Source of the DNA: Opitutales bacterium
Lineage (GTDB): Bacteria > Verrucomicrobiota > Verrucomicrobiia > Opitutales > UBA953
Length of the DNA: 64,000 bases
Assembly (NCBI GenBank): GCA_030725715.1
Contig: JANRFG010000032.1
Span: 1 to 64,000, forward strand
Reading direction: 5' to 3'
Part shown: piece after piece, positions 62,524 through 64,000 of the stretch
Layout of the letters: the number at the start of each line of letters is the position of its first letter
Numbering within the stretch: the first letter of the stretch is position 1
Position numbers and translations under genes: made by a program
The notes under the pieces: generated by a model
Databases searched by the model: none
Seen by the model: the letters and a program-made list of their open reading frames with translations, nothing else
What the model was told of the DNA's origin: nothing

Positions 62524-63690
62524 ATGAATCCCGCCCCTGGTTCGTGCCTCCGTCATTTCTGGCCTTTGCTCATGGTCGCCGCGCTCGGCGCCCAGACCGC
62601 GCAGGTCCTTGAGACGAAGACCATCACCCCGCCGGAAGAACCCTATGCCGGCTGGTCGACGCTCGTGCGTCGCGCCAACGGCGAACTCTGGGTCACCTGG
62701 TCGGGCGGTCGCGACGGCCATGTCTGTCCGATGGGGCAGGTGCGCGCGATGACCTCGAAGGATGACGGAGCCACCTGGACCTATCCGCGCGTGCTGCTCG
62801 ACAGCCCGATCGACGACCGGGACAGCGGCGTGATGGAGACCGCCAAAGGCACTCTGCTCGTCACGACGTTCACGTCGCTGGCCTATGAGGCCGATCTGGC
62901 CAAGTCCCTGATGTACCTGCCTGACGGCAAGGGGCCCTCCATGCGGCCCATGAAGCCGGAGGTCGTCGCCCGTTGGCAGGCGGCGCAGAATCGCCTGACG
63001 GCAGAGGGGCGGAAGGCGGAACTGGGCGAGTGGGTCCTCCGCTCGACGGACGGCGGCCTGAATTTCTCCGCGCGTATCCCCACGATCGTCAACAGTCCCC
63101 ACGGTCCGCTCCAATTAAAGGACGGCCGCCTGCTTTACGTGGGCAAGCAGCTCTGGACTAAGGAGGGTAAGATCGGCGCCGCCGAATCAAAGGACGACGG
63201 CCTCACCTGGACCTGGCTGAGCGAGATCCCGACCCGCCCCGGCGACGAGGTGAAGAAGGGCTATCACGAGCTCTTCGCGATCGAGACCGATGACGGGCGC
63301 ATCGTCGCCCAGATCCGAAACCACAATAAGCCCGACAATGGCTCGACCCTGCAGTGCGAATCAACCGATGGCGGCCGGACCTGGACCGTGCCGAAGTCGA
63401 TCGGCGTCTGGGGCCTGCCTTCGCATCTGCTCAAGCTCAAGGATGGCCGGCTGCTCATGACTTACGGCCATCGTCGCAAGCCTTTCGGCAATCAGGCCCG
63501 CCTGAGCACGGATCACGGGCGCACGTGGAGCGAACCCATGGTCGTCTCCGGGGACGGCACCACCGGCGACCTCGGCTATCCCTCGACCGTCGAGCTGGCC
63601 GACGGCAAGCTGCTCACCGTATGGTATGAGAACGTGAAAGACCTCGGCAAAGCCGTCCTCCGCCAGGCGAAGTGGAAGATCGGTCAATGA
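62524..63690 (+). CDS. Secreted sialidase-like BNR/Asp-box protein
   Basis: A 388-residue protein with a signal peptide (FWPLLMVAALGAQ). Five Asp-box type repeats are visible: SKDDGATW, STDGGLNF, SKDDGLTW, STDGGRTW and STDHGRTW, the mark of a six-bladed sialidase/neuraminidase-like propeller. Proteins of this kind in Verrucomicrobia are exo-sialidases or glycoside hydrolases on other sugars. I cannot identify the full catalytic arginine triad, so the specificity is open. The ATG at 62524 opens the signal region. A GC-rich 70-base gap with an A-tract (TTAAAAAAC) precedes it. Confidence 0.9.
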   Translation: MNPAPGSCLRHFWPLLMVAALGAQTAQVLETKTITPPEEPYAGWSTLVRRANGELWVTWSGGRDGHVCPMGQVRAMTSKDDGATWTYPRVLLDSPIDDRDSGVMETAKGTLLVTTFTSLAYEADLAKSLMYLPDGKGPSMRPMKPEVVARWQAAQNRLTAEGRKAELGEWVLRSTDGGLNFSARIPTIVNSPHGPLQLKDGRLLYVGKQLWTKEGKIGAAESKDDGLTWTWLSEIPTRPGDEVKKGYHELFAIETDDGRIVAQIRNHNKPDNGSTLQCESTDGGRTWTVPKSIGVWGLPSHLLKLKDGRLLMTYGHRRKPFGNQARLSTDHGRTWSEPMVVSGDGTTGDLGYPSTVELADGKLLTVWYENVKDLGKAVLRQAKWKIGQ

Positions 63691-63696
63691 GCGAGG

Positions 63697-63800
63697 GCCG
63701 GTTGACCCGTTGACCGGAGGGCCGGAGGGATGCCCATCATGACTGGCTTGCATGGGCCTTCTTCAGGCCAACGGGCCAACCGTTCAACCGATCAACTATC
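63697..63800. repeat. GTTGACC / GGCCAAC repeat spacer
   Basis: After the sialidase stop there is CCGGTTGACCCGTTGACCGG (63698-63717), then GGAGGGCCGGAGGG. About 40 bases on comes a run of 7-8-bp units GGCCAAC-GGGCCAAC-CGTTCAAC-CGATCAAC (63767-63797). The second part is related to 32227-32258. The two parts are roughly inverted copies. No gene is seen. Confidence 0.6.
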
Positions 63801-64000
63801 TCAGAGCCCGAAGCCTTGGGACTTACGGACGTCGCCGACATACCAGTTCTCGAGCTTCTCGCGGGCCCAAGGGGTCTTACGCAGGAAGGTGAGGGACGAC
63901 TTGATCGTCGGGTCGAACATGAAGCAGCGGATCGGGATGCGGTAGGCCATTTCCTGCCAGCCGTATTTGGCGACCATGGTCTCAAGCAGCTTCTGCAGGG
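63801..64000 (-). CDS. VF530 family DNA-binding protein (5' end outside the window)
   Basis: I read this by hand on the minus strand. The last 65 residues of a small protein are present, ending with TGA (63801-63803). Segments are [39 protein letters not shown] and [17 protein letters not shown]. The pattern (EHYGW, INCF, [18 protein letters not shown], KVExLY) is that of the VF530/DUF2132 family of short proteins reported to bind DNA. Upstream residues and the start lie to the right of the window. It follows directly after a repeat spacer. Confidence 0.85.
   Translation of the reverse strand, partial: LQKLLETMVAKYGWQEMAYRIPIRCFMFDPTIKSSLTFLRKTPWAREKLENWYVGDVRKSQGFGL

Noticed and set aside
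63737-63985. 82-residue minus-strand frame at the right edge
   Set aside because: The correct minus-strand frame there encodes the VF530-type protein; this one is Ser/Arg-rich shadow.

Overview
The window looks like a GC-rich chromosome segment from a member of Verrucomicrobiota, probably Opitutales-like. This is an inference. It rests on a PEP-CTERM protein built of autotransporter-type beta-strand repeats, two DUF1501 plus planctomycete-type cytochrome/DUF1549/DUF1553 gene pairs, a secreted FAD oxidoreductase with carbohydrate-binding-like flanks, a PelA-type pectate lyase and a BNR sialidase-like protein. I saw no rRNA, tRNA, transposase, integrase or CRISPR array.

Layout. Positions 1-22862 are the 3' part of one giant gene (over 7,600 visible residues) ending in a PEP-CTERM sorting signal, followed by a clean terminator. 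From 23.7 to 36.1 kb lie a metallophosphoesterase, a NosR-like/ApbE fusion, a secreted FAD oxidoreductase, a LamG-type protein and four small secreted Lys/Glu-rich proteins, almost all separated by unusual repeat-filled spacers. From 36.3 to 42.4 kb are an N-formylglutamate amidohydrolase-like gene, three small membrane genes (one a YugP-type zinc peptidase homologue that has lost its active site) and the haem genes hemF, hemE and hemH. From 42.7 to 55.2 kb are two DUF1501/PSD1 pairs, an aminotransferase and pelA. From 55.5 to 63.7 kb is a compact run: maf, a secreted protein, a TonB-like protein, an RluA-type pseudouridine synthase, GNAT plus nitrilase, an NTF2-like protein, rcnA, an aldo/keto reductase and a sialidase-like gene. 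A VF530-type gene runs off the right edge.

The most unusual feature is the intergenic DNA. Eleven spacers (about 250-760 bp each) are mosaics of the same modules: 7-bp tandem repeats (GCGGTTA, GAGTATC, GATGACA and GCCACCT types), a fixed 48-bp block of four 12-mers whose second unit always has the GCGT variant, a 30-bp module present six times, and many hairpins with 9-bp stems that differ in sequence but keep pairing, mostly flanked by GTAGGG and CCTA. The modules recur in the same order, so they behave as one composite element of about 500 bp with full, partial, inverted and nested copies. One 150-bp stretch is identical on the two sides of the metallophosphoesterase gene. The element is absent inside the tightly packed gene pairs and runs.

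How the genes fit together: the secreted lyase, sialidase, FAD oxidoreductase and cytochrome/DUF1501 systems suggest a polysaccharide-degrading, envelope-rich lifestyle; the haem genes could supply the cytochromes; the giant PEP-CTERM protein is probably a surface or secreted structural protein.
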